A stretch of DNA of 64,000 nt from Cristatella mucedo (Eukaryota > Bryozoa > Phylactolaemata > Cristatellidae): assembly GCA_009760855.2 (NCBI GenBank), contig WPIO01000010.1, positions 5,559,501 through 5,623,500 on the forward strand, given 5' to 3'. Under the pieces are notes generated by a model. That model made no database searches. It worked only from the letters and a program-made list of their open reading frames with translations, and was not told where the DNA came from. The position numbers were made by a program, and so were the translations under genes. Below, one piece after another: positions 53,424 through 64,000 of this stretch (the stretch's first letter is position 1; every line of letters begins with the position of its first letter).

Positions 53424-56400
53424 ATGCTTGCACCACGTGTAGTATGCGACACTCAGGGAATGATACAAGTCAGCTTCGTTGCTTTTTATTGGCTGTATGG
53501 CACGTTGATCCCGATGAACGTCATCATCCTTCCGCACTATTACCTAGGACATTTCCCAGTATATCAAGTCATACGTGAGTCTGCCGCAAGCGATGCTGTA
53601 GCGCCTGTGCTCACTAGAGGCACCATGCTCTTTGCCTATTTGTCTGGTCCTGCCAACTTAGCCTAGGCGTGTGGTGCTCTCACTTTTCGACCCAGGTCTT
53701 GGGATCGAGTCCTTCTGCATGCATTTTGTATTACCCACTGCCAGCTGGAATGGTAGATGCTAGCACTTGTCGGCTGCCATGTAAGTGATGCTGTTGAATA
53801 AACCAATCTTCACTTTTACCGGCTGCCGGACGACTCGAATGCCAAGGATGTGCAGCCTATTTGCCCTTGCCCCATCCACCTTGCTGCTGTCCTGGAATGG
53901 CCGCCGGTTTGTACTACCATGCCGCCCTGCTGCCCGGATGTTGGCATACTATTGTTATATTAGTATGCCAACATAATATAATAATAAAAATATAATTTAT
54001 AAAAAATAAATAATAAAAAATAAAAATAATAAAAATAATAATAATAAAAATAAAATTCGCTTGCATAGCACCGTAAGAGAACGTAGTATGTATCCAGGCG
54101 CTTTACTTGTGCTGCAGGGCGGTGAGTTGAGTCACCCCCCCTGACGTTGGTCGTTTAAAGGCAAGCACCTTGTCCTGGGCCAAACCTGGGATGCACACAG
54201 TGCAACCTGCTTCTCAGGAAGCTCTTGGCACTTGGCGCTGGCTTTGTTGTTGCTTCTCTGCTGAAGCAGGTGAAGAACGCTGCTCGTTTCTTCGACAGTC
54301 TACGCCTTCCTGTCGTTGATGACCATCTCGAGTTTGCTCAGAGCCACGTTCACAAACCCCGGAGAGGTGCCCTTGCTGAGCACAGCGTTAGGTGAGGAGC
54401 TGGCTTGCTCGCTGCATCAGACACGGCGAAGCTCGTGGTGGCAGCGTCGCTGGCGCCGCCACTGTCTCCGCTGCATGTGACTCGTTGATGCTCAGCTCTT
54501 TGCTCGCGTGTCACCCCTAGTGCCACCCGACTGGTCGTACTGCGAGAAGTGCGCCCGACCGAGGCCTTCCCGAGCACATCACTGCAGCCGCTGCAGGCAG
54601 TGCGTGGTGCGCATGGATCACCACTGTCCGTGGTACGTGGCTGCGTCAGTGGAGCGCCTGAGGCGGGCGTGTGCACTCGGCGCTCGCCTGCGCCCGGATG
54701 TTCATGCTCCGGCAGCGTCCCTTCTGGCTGCTCTCGCAGCTACGTGCCGTTGTCGCTGCTGCTTCGAGGCACAGCAGCAGCAACACAAGCTTGATGCTTG
54801 CCACTCACGGTCTTGCACGGTCTTGCCGGTGCACTCTTTTTTCAGGATCAACAATTGCGTCGGCGATGCGAATCACTTTGCGTTCATACAGCTGCTTATA
54901 TACTCGCTCTGCCTGAGCATAAGCGCTCTGGTGCTATGCTGTCTCAAGCTGTACTTCCTGCCGCCATGCCCACCCATCATGTGCTCACTGGTGAGTGCTG
55001 TTTGCTTGCCTTGCGTGCCGGCATTGGGCTGGCAGCCTAGACCCTGGCCCTGGCAGCGCTGAGCCTGGCACAACTGTTCCAACTGCCGACTTCTGCTCCT
55101 ATAGTAAAAATAAGAAATCTTAAGGGCACCTTACTTTTAACTGCCTTGTTTGTATGGGGCTTGAAGAGCCTTGGTAGCTTTCAACCCACTTGCAGTGGGC
55201 AATGTAAATTGCCTGATGCCGGGCTCGAGCTGAAGACTTTTTTTGTTTAATGCCATAACTTAGCCACTCACCGCTCTGAGATCCAGCGACTGAGCCTTAC
55301 CTTGTTAGCTTACCTCGTTAGATCCACTTTGTTAACTATCTGATCGTGTTTCGAAAATCTTCAAATGTCTGTTCGACATCTCGACTGACAGTGTCAACTG
55401 CTGGCCAGGATCTTCTGCTAGACCGTAGCTCACCACTAGGGGATGGCCTCACGTCATTCGATGGAACTCGGGAGAATCTCACTTCCACCTGTATTTAGCC
55501 TGTTTTTATTTTATCGTAGCAAACAAAATAAGTCGAAAACATGTTCAGCTCCACTTGTTCTGTCACTCAGACAGAAATGGATTGCCTAAGGTGTCTTGTA
55601 AGTAATGTACTGTTTTGTTAACTATCGATTGGTCTGACCTGTTTGATTCCAGTTATCGCCGAAAGAATTGAGCCTGCATTCCTTAAAGCAGTCTCACTGC
55701 AACGGTGTTGCTTGTATCCCGACTGAAATTTTCTGGACAAATTATCCTTGTCAATGTACTTCATAAGCTGCTTGGCGACAATCTGTCGAGAGTATTGGTT
55801 TAAAAAAATGACTGAGACTAGACAGTAGTTTACTATTAGCTCAGGATTTCATCTTGGCTTTCTAGGTGCTGGTCAAACGATGGTCTATTTGAATACCTTT
55901 AGAGAAACCCCTTCATCATTTGAAGCATTCAAAATCTGAGTTGTGGCTGGGCAAAGTTCCTCCAACAATGAAGAAAAAAGAAGAGATGTTGGGGTGTTCT
56001 TAGGTGAAGAGTTTTTTACTGGCTTCAATTATGGCTCTTACTTCATTTACAGAAGCCTTGGCAACTTTCCGAAGAGACTTCGAAGTTTGTGAATCAGCTC
56101 TTGCATTGAGCAGAGGTGGCACGAAAAATTTTGAATTTTTTAAACGAAGAATCTAAAAGCATATCAGCCACATGGTCATTACCTGGGTATGAGACGGCCC
56201 ACCCCTGTGAAACAAATAATTCACTCTCTTGTAAATTTGTGTAGAGACTGAGGGAAACGACTGCAGTTTGGGAGTGAAATAGAAGCCCTGGTATTTCTAA
56301 GCTTCATGGTGTAGACACAGATGTAGCCTTTGAACTCGCTAGATTGATTTCTGACCTAGACATCTTAAAAAACGGCATTCATGTCAGCACTTTACGTTTT

Positions 56401-59235
56401 TGAATTTTTTTAGTAAATAGAAAGGTGCCTCTTCGGAACCGTACAAGGGAAGTGTTTAAGGAGCTTGCTGTCGAGAGCTTTCAGTAGTTTCAAGTGTACA
56501 ATAAAAGTATCAGGGCTGTCGGTACGGTTGGATGCAGATCAAAAAGGCCTGCATCACAAATAGATTTTACAAGTTTCTCAGTATCAGTGCTTTGTAAATC
56601 GCATTGCTGGACAAATTCCGTGATGTGCTAATGCCAAGGAACAGGAGCAGTAAACGAGATGGAACAATGGTCCGAGATTCAAGCAGGCTCATACCGAGGT
56701 CAGTAGCTCATACATGCTTAGTGATCACGAGAGGCAAAATATGGCCAAAATATGGTAAATGTTTCGGATCAAGGTGAAGGTCTTTATGCCTTTATGAAAT
56801 GAAAGCACCTGACCTTTGCTAAGGTTATCAACGTGGGTGTTAATATCTCTAGCAATCTGCAGTGGCTTGTCACAGAGTAATGTTTTGGTGAGAAACTGCA
56901 AAGTCTCTTGAGATAAAGTTTGGCTGCCGAAGGTGGTCGGTTGATCACAATCGCGAGAAAGCACAATCTTCGATAGTTATCTGATAGTGACTGATTCAAG
57001 CGATGATTCCTAGGAAAAGCTGTAGGTGATCTAGCCAAGCGATTCCCAAACAGGGACAACAATTCAGCCGTCAGCAAATGTAAAGTACCTAGTAAGAGAT
57101 TGAGCTCTGTGAGTGTACTATATCAAATGTGTTATTATTATTACCGTGGCAGCCTACTGGTGCTTGCTAATGGTGTGGTTTGTGACCCTGCTTGCCCAAC
57201 CAATGCTGCTGTGCATGAATGGGCCTTTGTCTTATGAGCTGCCCTTCCAACTTACTGTTGCCGTTGCCGGTTACATACCACGAACTATATCACATCATCG
57301 TCTAAGGTCGTGCAGAGAGATGAAGCCGAAGGGGCTAGCCGAGACGATGCATAGTAAATTGGAACTTTAATCTTGGGCACTGCAGCTGCCTATGACTTAC
57401 ATTTGATTGTTTTGGTCACTAAATGCACCTAGTAATAGTCTAGCAGCATGCCGTACGGTCCCGGCCATCAAGGAGCTGGTGAGCTGTAGGCGAAAATCTA
57501 GAACAGGCTCCCAGCTTGCTAGTCTCGAAGACGTTCCAACTGTCTTGGGTCACCTAAGTGGCACTTGAAGGCAGTAAAGCCCAGTGTAAAAAGCAATATA
57601 AATATTAACTGCTGTAGCTCCATGTTTAGGGCCTTAGTCCGGTGGATCAAAGGGTGCGCATTGATATCCTATGGAGGCAACGTTTTTTGGTGCTCGTAAT
57701 AACACCCCCAGCCTATAGTCATCGCTATATTTGAAATTAACAGCTGTAGTCCCAAGCCGACGTTGTACGATCGGGTTCGACTTACAGCACAGCCGACTTC
57801 AGCTGATGGCACATCCACCAACATGTTTTCACTACCTATTCAGTGTGTGGGTGTGTGCAGGGATTCTGAAGACAGTAAGAGGAATTCTAGTGGACCATTC
57901 TTTCTTGTGACTCTGGCAGCAGGCAACCAGTCAAAGGTCATGCACACTACTTGGTGGCTTACAGAGCCAGGGCCTTTGTCGGCGCTAGATGTGGCCATCG
58001 CTGTGTGCCATGATACAGGGATGCCAGTGAAATCGGAGCCACATCTTAGCACTGCGACCGTAGCTGCTGTTCGGAGGTAGTAGGTTCGGCAGAAGTACTT
58101 GCTTGACTTTGTAGGGCAGCACTTCTAAAGCAGCCTGTGGGCACCGTGGTTCTGGTCGCTTTTGGAATAGTTATGAATATTACAATAGAACCTAGAAAGT
58201 CCACTCAGTTCTCACTTCCGGATCAAGTCTACTTAATCCCCATTTCTGGCTATCTTGTGCATCTGCTTGAGTGGCAGTCGCTGGGTACTTCCTGTTTCAT
58301 AAGGTCTGCCAATTCTACAGGTTTTTTATGTTCTGCTCTGGTTCCGGCTGCCGCTCCTCGTGCTAGCATCTACTGCGTCTTTTAGGACAGCTTCTACGTG
58401 AGGCATGAAAGAGGGCTCATCTATGCACAGACTGTCATGGCTGTACTCATGTCTCTTTTCATGCTCAGCCTGTCCACATCTCAAAATTTCTTGGTTGCGT
58501 TGGTGAGTACAGAAGCAGCAATCCATGCTCAATGAGTGCTAGGTCCTCACTCGATGTCGCCTGAATAGTGCTGCTGCTTGCTGGTGAGCGGCAAGAAGTT
58601 GCATCATGTGCCATCCTGCCGTTAAGGTGTGCCGTTGAGCTGTGACCTTGTGGTACAGATGTCCTCGTGGCTCAGGCTTTCGTGCTGGGCAACTTTGACT
58701 TTGCTTTTGTGTTTTTGCCGTTGACGTTCTTTGCTGTGTACGATTCTCACTACCAGTAGCTCGTGGCGCATCTGCTGCTCCTTGGTCTTTGTGCTGCCCC
58801 TCCGCTGTTCAGCAGAGAGCACTGTCTGCTGGTTCCGGCTTTCTATGGCCTGCTTGCAGCCAATTGTCTTCCCGGGCAGCCTGATCGGCTCATAAATCTT
58901 CTGGAGCCTATCTTGGCTCGAAAAGGCTTGGTGTTAATGAGCTTGAGCTCAAGGGAACTTGATCGGCAAGGCATCTGCTAACACTGTTGCCGAAGCATGT
59001 TGATGGCTCTTCTGTTGCCGATGACGGTCCGTCTTTTTGCATTGCTGATCACTTGGTCGGCTCTCTTAGGAGCTCTCACTGTTGCTCTCTTAAGTACCAT
59101 CGTAATGACAGCACTCTGGTGGCTGCTCGAGTTGTAAGTTCTATGAAGTCTGCCTCTCTATTCAATGTCGATCATATTTTTGCAGGACCTCACCACAATA
59201 GAGACTATGAACACGTCGTGGATGGATGCACTGAG
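53424..59235 (+). CDS. DHHC palmitoyltransferase, ZDHHC21-like (3' end not found)
   Basis: This integral membrane enzyme transfers palmitate to protein cysteines. The exons are 53,424-53,574, 54,299-54,391, 54,521-54,632, 54,846-54,990, 58,386-58,502 and 59,186-59,235, all with GT/AG sites and compatible phases. The start [12 protein letters not shown] leads into transmembrane segment 1 ([15 protein letters not shown]). Segment 2 spans exons 1-2. The Cys-rich domain has [15 protein letters not shown] and CSRCRQC, with the catalytic DHHC at 54,616-54,627. The Trp codon after CP is split by an intron, followed by [11 protein letters not shown] and segment 3. Segment 4 is in exon 5 ([15 protein letters not shown]). 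Exon 6 has the DLTTIETMN motif, the TTxE signature of the family. Exon 2 could end at 54,366 instead, but only 54,391 keeps the frame. About 60 C-terminal residues expected from relatives are unassigned. Confidence 0.85.
53655..53770 (+). repeat. SINE remnant in intron 1 of the DHHC gene
   Basis: GTGTGGTGCTCTCACTTTTCG and GGGATCGAGTCC look like A-box and B-box regions. There is no clear tail. Confidence 0.45.
53940..54058. repeat. Hairpin followed by an AT-rich tract
   Basis: GTTGGCATACTA and TAGTATGCCAAC form a perfect 12-bp inverted repeat around a 9-nt loop (53,940-53,972). An (AATAAA/ATAAT)-type low-complexity run then reaches 54,058, all within intron 1 of the DHHC gene. Confidence 0.8.
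54065..54195 (-). repeat. tRNA-derived SINE, family 3
   Basis: The minus strand reads GGTTTGGCCCAGGACAAGGTGC and ends AAAGCGCCTGGATACATAC, a relative of 18,058 and 52,625. It lies in intron 1 of the DHHC gene. Confidence 0.65.
54991..58385. other. Large intron 4 of the DHHC gene
   Basis: A 3.4-kb intron bounded by GTGAGT and CTTTTAG. It contains a LINE A 3' tail at 57,070-57,140. Frames at 57,113-57,370 and 57,763-58,078 are open but not recognised, and the protein reads straight from exon 4 to exon 5 without them. Confidence 0.55.
57070..57140 (+). mobile_element. LINE family A 3' tail
   Basis: GCAAATGTAAAGTACCTAG, GAGATTGAGCTCTGTGAG and ATT repeats: a minimal tail-only insertion. Confidence 0.65.
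58503..59185. other. Intron 5 of the DHHC gene
   Basis: Hydrophobic open stretches (58,763-58,981 and 59,000-59,133) look membrane-like, but exon 5 and exon 6 already join in register with relatives. They may be decayed exons, alternative exons or chance. Confidence 0.35.
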
Positions 59236-59609
59236 GTAGGCATAAAATTGCTTGGCAGCTAAGCCAGTGGCATACACTTGGGTGCAGTTTGATACGTCGA
59301 ACTTGTCAAACGAGCAGTGATGCCTATTTACCGATCTACGCTTGCTCCATCATGTTTAAAGTGAATGTAGGACGCTAAGGAAACTAGTGGGTACAAAGTT
59401 ACGGTCGGCTTTTCCCACGTCGTAGTTACCATGTGCCCCTGTTAACCCGCCATTGCAGTCTCCATCTTGTGCTAGTAAATAGTACATGTCCAGTTCACTC
59501 TGCTTGAGCCTCTTTCAGCTTTTTTGATCTCTGCGAAATGTTTGCTCAACCCTTCACCCCTATGCCTGATTATCGATCACGATTGTTGAATGAACGCATC
59601 AGTTTTCGT

Positions 59610-59800
59610 TAGAGAGCTCACCTTAAAAATACTGATAATAATAATCTCTTTCTCTGCAATTTACATTTGCAGCAACGGAAGCAAGATCGAATAGCTAGTG
59701 GTAGTATGCTCAATAACAACAAGCATTAAATGGTTAGAAGCGACATGCACAGGGTCAGCATGCAAATATGGTTAGTGGTAGCATGCACTGTGTCAGCACT
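59610..59800 (-). mobile_element. LINE family A 3' tail
   Basis: Minus-strand tail region without coding, just before a longer copy of the same family. Confidence 0.65.
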
Positions 59801-59814
59801 CATAAGTAATGATA

Positions 59815-60618
59815 ATAATAATAATAATGCACTTGATAAAGCACCCTCAGAGAACTTAATCTCTCTCTAGGCGCTTTACATTTGCTGCAAAGTGAAGTGC
59901 AATTGAATGGTAAGTAAAATCATGCTTGAAAAACAAACAAGATGAATAATATGGTTAGGGGTGACATGCACAGGGTCAGCATGCAAATGTGGTTAGTGGC
60001 AGCATGCACAGTGTCATCACACATAAGCACATCATCAAGGACGAATCACAGGGACCCACTAAATGCTGTCCTAAATAGGTGTGTTTTTAAGTTCCTTTTA
60101 AATGTGGTCAGGTCAGGGGATGTTCTGACGCAGGTCGGGAGGGAGTTCCAGGCTTTGGGAGCATACGAACTAAATGCACAGTCTCCAAAGGATTTAAGGT
60201 TTGTACGAGGTATTTCTAGACAGGTGGATTCCGAAAAGCGGGTGGTACGATGCTTGGCCTGATGGGGGAGTATATCTGAGAGATAGGCTGGAGCCATTGA
60301 ATGAAGTGTCCTAAAAGTGAGTGACAAAACCTTGAAGTCAATCCGTTGCTTGACTGGTAGCCAGTGCAGGTCGGCGAGAAGTGGAGTAATGTGGCAACTG
60401 CGACGCTCACGACAGACAAGCCTAGCTGCAGAGTTTTGCACCAGCTGCAATCGCCTGATCGCACATGCTGGTAGGCCAATAAGCAGTGAGTTGCAGAAGT
60501 CGAGACGGGGTGTCACGAATGCATGGACCAACTTGGACGTGGTATCCTTATCTAAACAAGCCCGAATTTTAGCAATGTTATGAAGCTGAAAATAGGCGGA
60601 TTTGACTGTGGATGTAGT
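59815..60618 (-). mobile_element. LINE family A, C-terminal ORF and tail
   Basis: A clean minus-strand frame of about 190 codons (TVKSAYFQLHNIAKI at 60,610 to FKRNLKTHLFRTAF at 60,075) with no stop, then the 3' tail and ATAAT repeats. It is the best-preserved C-terminal end of the family in the window, truncated at 60,618. Confidence 0.9.
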
Positions 60619-63330
60619 ACACAAAGTACACAAAGGACGAATCATGCGGACCCACTAAATGCTGTGATGAATAGTCAAATAGGGGGATATCGTGACGCCA
60701 ATCGGAAGTAAGTTCCAGGCTTTGGGAGCATGCGAACTGAAAACACAGTCTCCAAAGGATTTAAGGTTCGTACGAGGTGTAGCTAAACGATTAATTCAGA
60801 AAACCTGGTGGCACGATGCTTAGCCTGGTGGGGGAGTAGTTCTGATAGGTAGGCTAGAGGCAAAGAATAAAGGGACCTAAAAGTGAGTGGCAAAATCATG
60901 AAGTCGATGCGTTGCTTGAGGTCGGCAAAAAGTGATGTAATCTGGCAAGTGCTCGCTTCTGACAGACAACTCTAGCTGCCGAGTTTCGCACCAGCTGTAA
61001 GCGCCTGATTGCACAAGCTGATAGTCCAGCAAGCAGTGAGTTACTGAAATCGATATGGGATGTCGTAAATTCACGGACCAATTTAGGTGTAGTATCCCTG
61101 TCTAAACAAGCCTGAATTTTAGCAATGTTATGTAGCTGAAAGTAAGCCGACTTGACTATGAAGTTGACTCGTGAAAGGTCACTTTGGAACCTGAAACCTG
61201 GATTTCTTGCAGATTCAACAGAAGATATACGGGAAGAGCCGATTTTGGGTGTTAACCTTTCCAATATCTTAATCAAATTTGGTTTTCCGTGACTATTAAG
61301 TTAGTTTAATCATCATTCAGTTTAATAACGTTTGCTGCCATCCATGCGTGGATATCATCAATACATGCAACGAGGAAGTTGAGAGGATTATACGTGCTTA
61401 AAGGCTGGGGGTGATCAAAGCAAAGGTACAACTGAGTTTCATCTGCATGGAAATGAAAGCCCAGGTTGTGCCAAGCAATCACATCGGCAAGAGGAAGAGT
61501 ATAAATCGTGAAAAGAACCGGAGCAAGCACAGACCCCTGAGGTACCTCATAAGAGGTTCCTTGGATGATCTTTTTGCATTCACATCAATTCTCTGGAGTC
61601 TGACACTGAGATACGACCTGAACCATTGCAGTGCAGTGCCAGTGATGCCCAGGCGAGATGAGGGGCGCTTAAGAAGGACTTGCTGATTGATAGTATTAAA
61701 ATTAAAAAGAAAAAAACGATCGAGCAAAATAAGCAGAGGCTCGACCTAAGTCTGCATTCGTAAGTGGGTCGTTGTACACCCGAAGCAATGCTGACTCTGT
61801 GGAGTGATTAGCTCCAAAGCCAGACTGGAACTTACTAGCAAGGTTTGAAGTTTCAATATATGAGTTTAGCTGGTCTGCCACGACTCGTTCCAGTGTCTTT
61901 GATAGGAATGGTAGAAGGGAGACTGGGCGGTAGTTGCTCAAGCTCTCTTGGTCTAATGTCACTTTCTTGAGTATAGCCCTGACTAAAGCTTTTTTGAAAG
62001 GTGCTGGGACATGACCTGAGGCTAATGACATATTAATTATGTTAGTTATGCATGGCAGCAGCAGATCAATGCAACGTAGGAGCAGGACAGCGGGAATAGG
62101 GTCCAGAGGACTTGTCTTCTTTGGTTGGGGTATGAGCGTCAGGACGAGGTCACTAGTGACCTGCTTGAATGTAGACATTGAGGTGCTGCAGGGAATCGAG
62201 GGACAGAATTCTAGGGGGATGCTGCCATCACAGGGATGGACTCCCTGATCTTGTCCATCTTCTGGACAAAAAGCTAGAGAAGCGATCAGCTAGATTATCA
62301 CAAGGCTCATTAGGTAATGAGCTAAACTGTTAGAGGTCAAGGAGAAAGTTTATCGTAAGAATCAGAATTTTTGGATTGTGCATCTGTGAATCACCATTAT
62401 TTTTATAGAAGCTAGACTTGGCCTTTGCTAGGATCGATTTGTATCATCTGCAGTAGTCCTCGTATGCCTGCTGATGAACAGTCAGTCCGGATCTTGTGTA
62501 TGCTTTTACAAGCTCGTGCTTAGTAGACTTAGCTAGGTTAATGTCTGCGGTAAACCATAGGCCATCTGTGTGAGGGTGTACAGTGCCGCTTAGTCAGATG
62601 TGCTAACTTGTCTAGCATATCAGCTAGTGTGGTGTTTTAGCAGTCTACCAATGATGACAGGTCGGAAGGAGGACTGAGCAGCAGAGGTGAAGCAGATATT
62701 CTCGCACGGACAGCATTGGTGTCAAAGGTCTCAATTCACAGGTGATTTTAGATGATGAGGGCACACATTGTAGACTGGGTGAGATCTGCATGTAGTCAGA
62801 TAAGCAGACTTTGGTAAACAAAAATATGTGATGATAGCATGCAGTTGCATGAGAAAAGTTGGTCGAGTGTATGCTTGATATGAGTAGGGCCATGTACATG
62901 AGCCGTAAGAGACTATTAGTCAGTCAGTGCACACAATTTGGTGCTGAATACGTCAGATGAGTTATCAAACTGAATGTTGACGTCACCCATAACGAGAAAA
63001 GGTCGATGTCTGCACACAGAATCAAAATGATATCCATGAACTCTGAGATAAAGGTGGACGTGGTACGTGGGGGGCAGCAAGAGACTACTGCCACCATTGG
63101 TAACTGGTTGTCGGGTGAACTCAAAACAATAGATTCGAAAGACTGCTTTGAGGGGACTGCAAGCGGCTTGAAATTGAAGGATGAGCGTGTATTGACGACG
63201 ACTCCGCCTCCAGTTTTGATTGATCTAGGGGTGTGAAAGAAGGAATAGCTTGTCGGGACCAGAAAAGCTAGTAGGGCTTGGTGCCAGGTGGCGAGAATGT
63301 GCCTTATATCATCGGATATGTTTGGTTTAG
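60619..63330 (-). mobile_element. LINE family A, long copy with endonuclease and RT
   Basis: Minus-strand remnants, in order, of an APE-type endonuclease (GGGVVVNTRSSFNF at 63,205; LVMGDVNIQFDNSSD at 63,000), linker, reverse transcriptase (LSNYRPVSLLPFLSKTLERV at 61,945; LPLADVIAWHNLGFHF then DETQLY at 61,440) and C-terminal region, lacking the 3' tail. Frames are broken many times. It is the most complete copy in the window and shows that family A has the endonuclease-RT organisation of L2/CR1-like LINEs. Confidence 0.85.
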
Positions 63331-64000
63331 TATATCAAATCAGCCGTTTCTCACAGACGCAACTATTTTAGCACAATTCTTGCTTGACTAACCCTGGAAT
63401 GCCTCTGGGCTCGGTGTGTCCACCAGACTTGATCTACTAGGCTCGATTATACCTTGACTTGCTTGTGCAATAGGTTGTGTATGTATGTAAGGTAGGTTGA
63501 CCGTGCCTTAGGCCTTCCTTTCCATCTGACGGTGAAAGTAGTTGCCAATATTGTGGTCAAGAAGAGATCTACTGTTCATGGCACTGAATAGCTGGCAACT
63601 AGCTTGCCTTTGACTGCTTTTTGCTCAGCATATGACGACGGTATGCAGAATCCCTAGTTTTGTCATGTGAAACAGGCAGTGGGGTCCCCCCATCAGAGAT
63701 AATACCTTGCTTTCCTGCAAGTGTCTGTGCCCCTAGGCTCACTGATGTTTTTGCTGTTATACTGCTCTCCTCCCCCTAGATCGTGTAGTTTACGTGTGTC
63801 ACAGTTGCACCAGTTGGTAGGCTATGACTCGGTGCTGACTTAGCAGAAGTATTATCCCAAAAGTATCTGAGAATCAAAAAGGATCATGCTTTTATTTTTG
63901 CATTCGATTGTACCCGACTGCACATGTCTGGCTCGACAGGGGGATGTTACTTGCCCTCACTGCCATACAATCCTTCTTATTTGCTCAGCCCTTATTGTTC
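63331..64000. other. Window end, no gene recognised
   Basis: This could be the 5' part of the LINE above, but I see no motif that proves it. Confidence 0.35.

Noticed and set aside
54350-54676. Minus-strand frame opposite the DHHC exons
   Set aside because: It is the antisense shadow of the Cys-rich exon.

Overview
The window looks like nuclear DNA of a multicellular animal. It has intron-split genes with canonical GT/AG sites, non-LTR retrotransposons of an L2/CR1-like type, tRNA-derived SINEs, (CT)n and ATT-rich microsatellites, and a roughly 170-bp satellite. I cannot place the animal more precisely; an invertebrate is likely.

Host DNA on the left (1-22,839). This is mostly repeats, with two small genes that share one architecture. 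On the minus strand, 14,713 to 13,713, and on the plus strand, 19,734 to 20,315, lie two paralogous genes for short secreted peptides of 56 and 57 residues. In both, 30 nt of leader precede the ATG, a signal peptide ends at a phase-0 intron, a 19-nt microexon follows, and a 104-nt last exon encodes a helix-prone tail with one Cys near the C-terminus. TATA-like elements, 5' leader exons and AATAAA signals frame both.

Viral element (22,840-43,608). A sharply AT-rich block is an old integrated Maverick/Polinton (adintovirus)-type DNA virus. From left to right it holds an imperfect 141-bp palindrome, a protein-primed type B DNA polymerase, several small unknown genes, a fibre-like gene, an HNH-AP2 endonuclease, a virion-protein candidate, an adenain-like protease with a zinc-ribbon leader, a packaging ATPase, a (VVP)n protein, a penton-like protein, the major capsid protein, a YqaJ-like nuclease, a phage-type tail-fibre-like protein, a zinc-binding protein and a retroviral-type integrase. 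Most genes carry in-frame stops and frameshifts. The polymerase has lost a block containing motif A, and the capsid gene is split by a host LINE. Many genes start a few bases after a TATAG motif, and two divergent gene pairs share a near-palindromic version of it. No matching terminal repeat is visible at the right end.

Host DNA on the right (43,609-64,000). Degenerate LINE copies (44,868-47,755, 50,400-51,255 and 59,610-63,330), a possible solo LTR inside one of them, SINEs and CT tracts surround one recognisable gene. This is a palmitoyltransferase of the DHHC family (ZDHHC21-like), with six exons on the plus strand from 53,424 to 59,235 and two CRE palindromes upstream. Its C-terminal end was not found.
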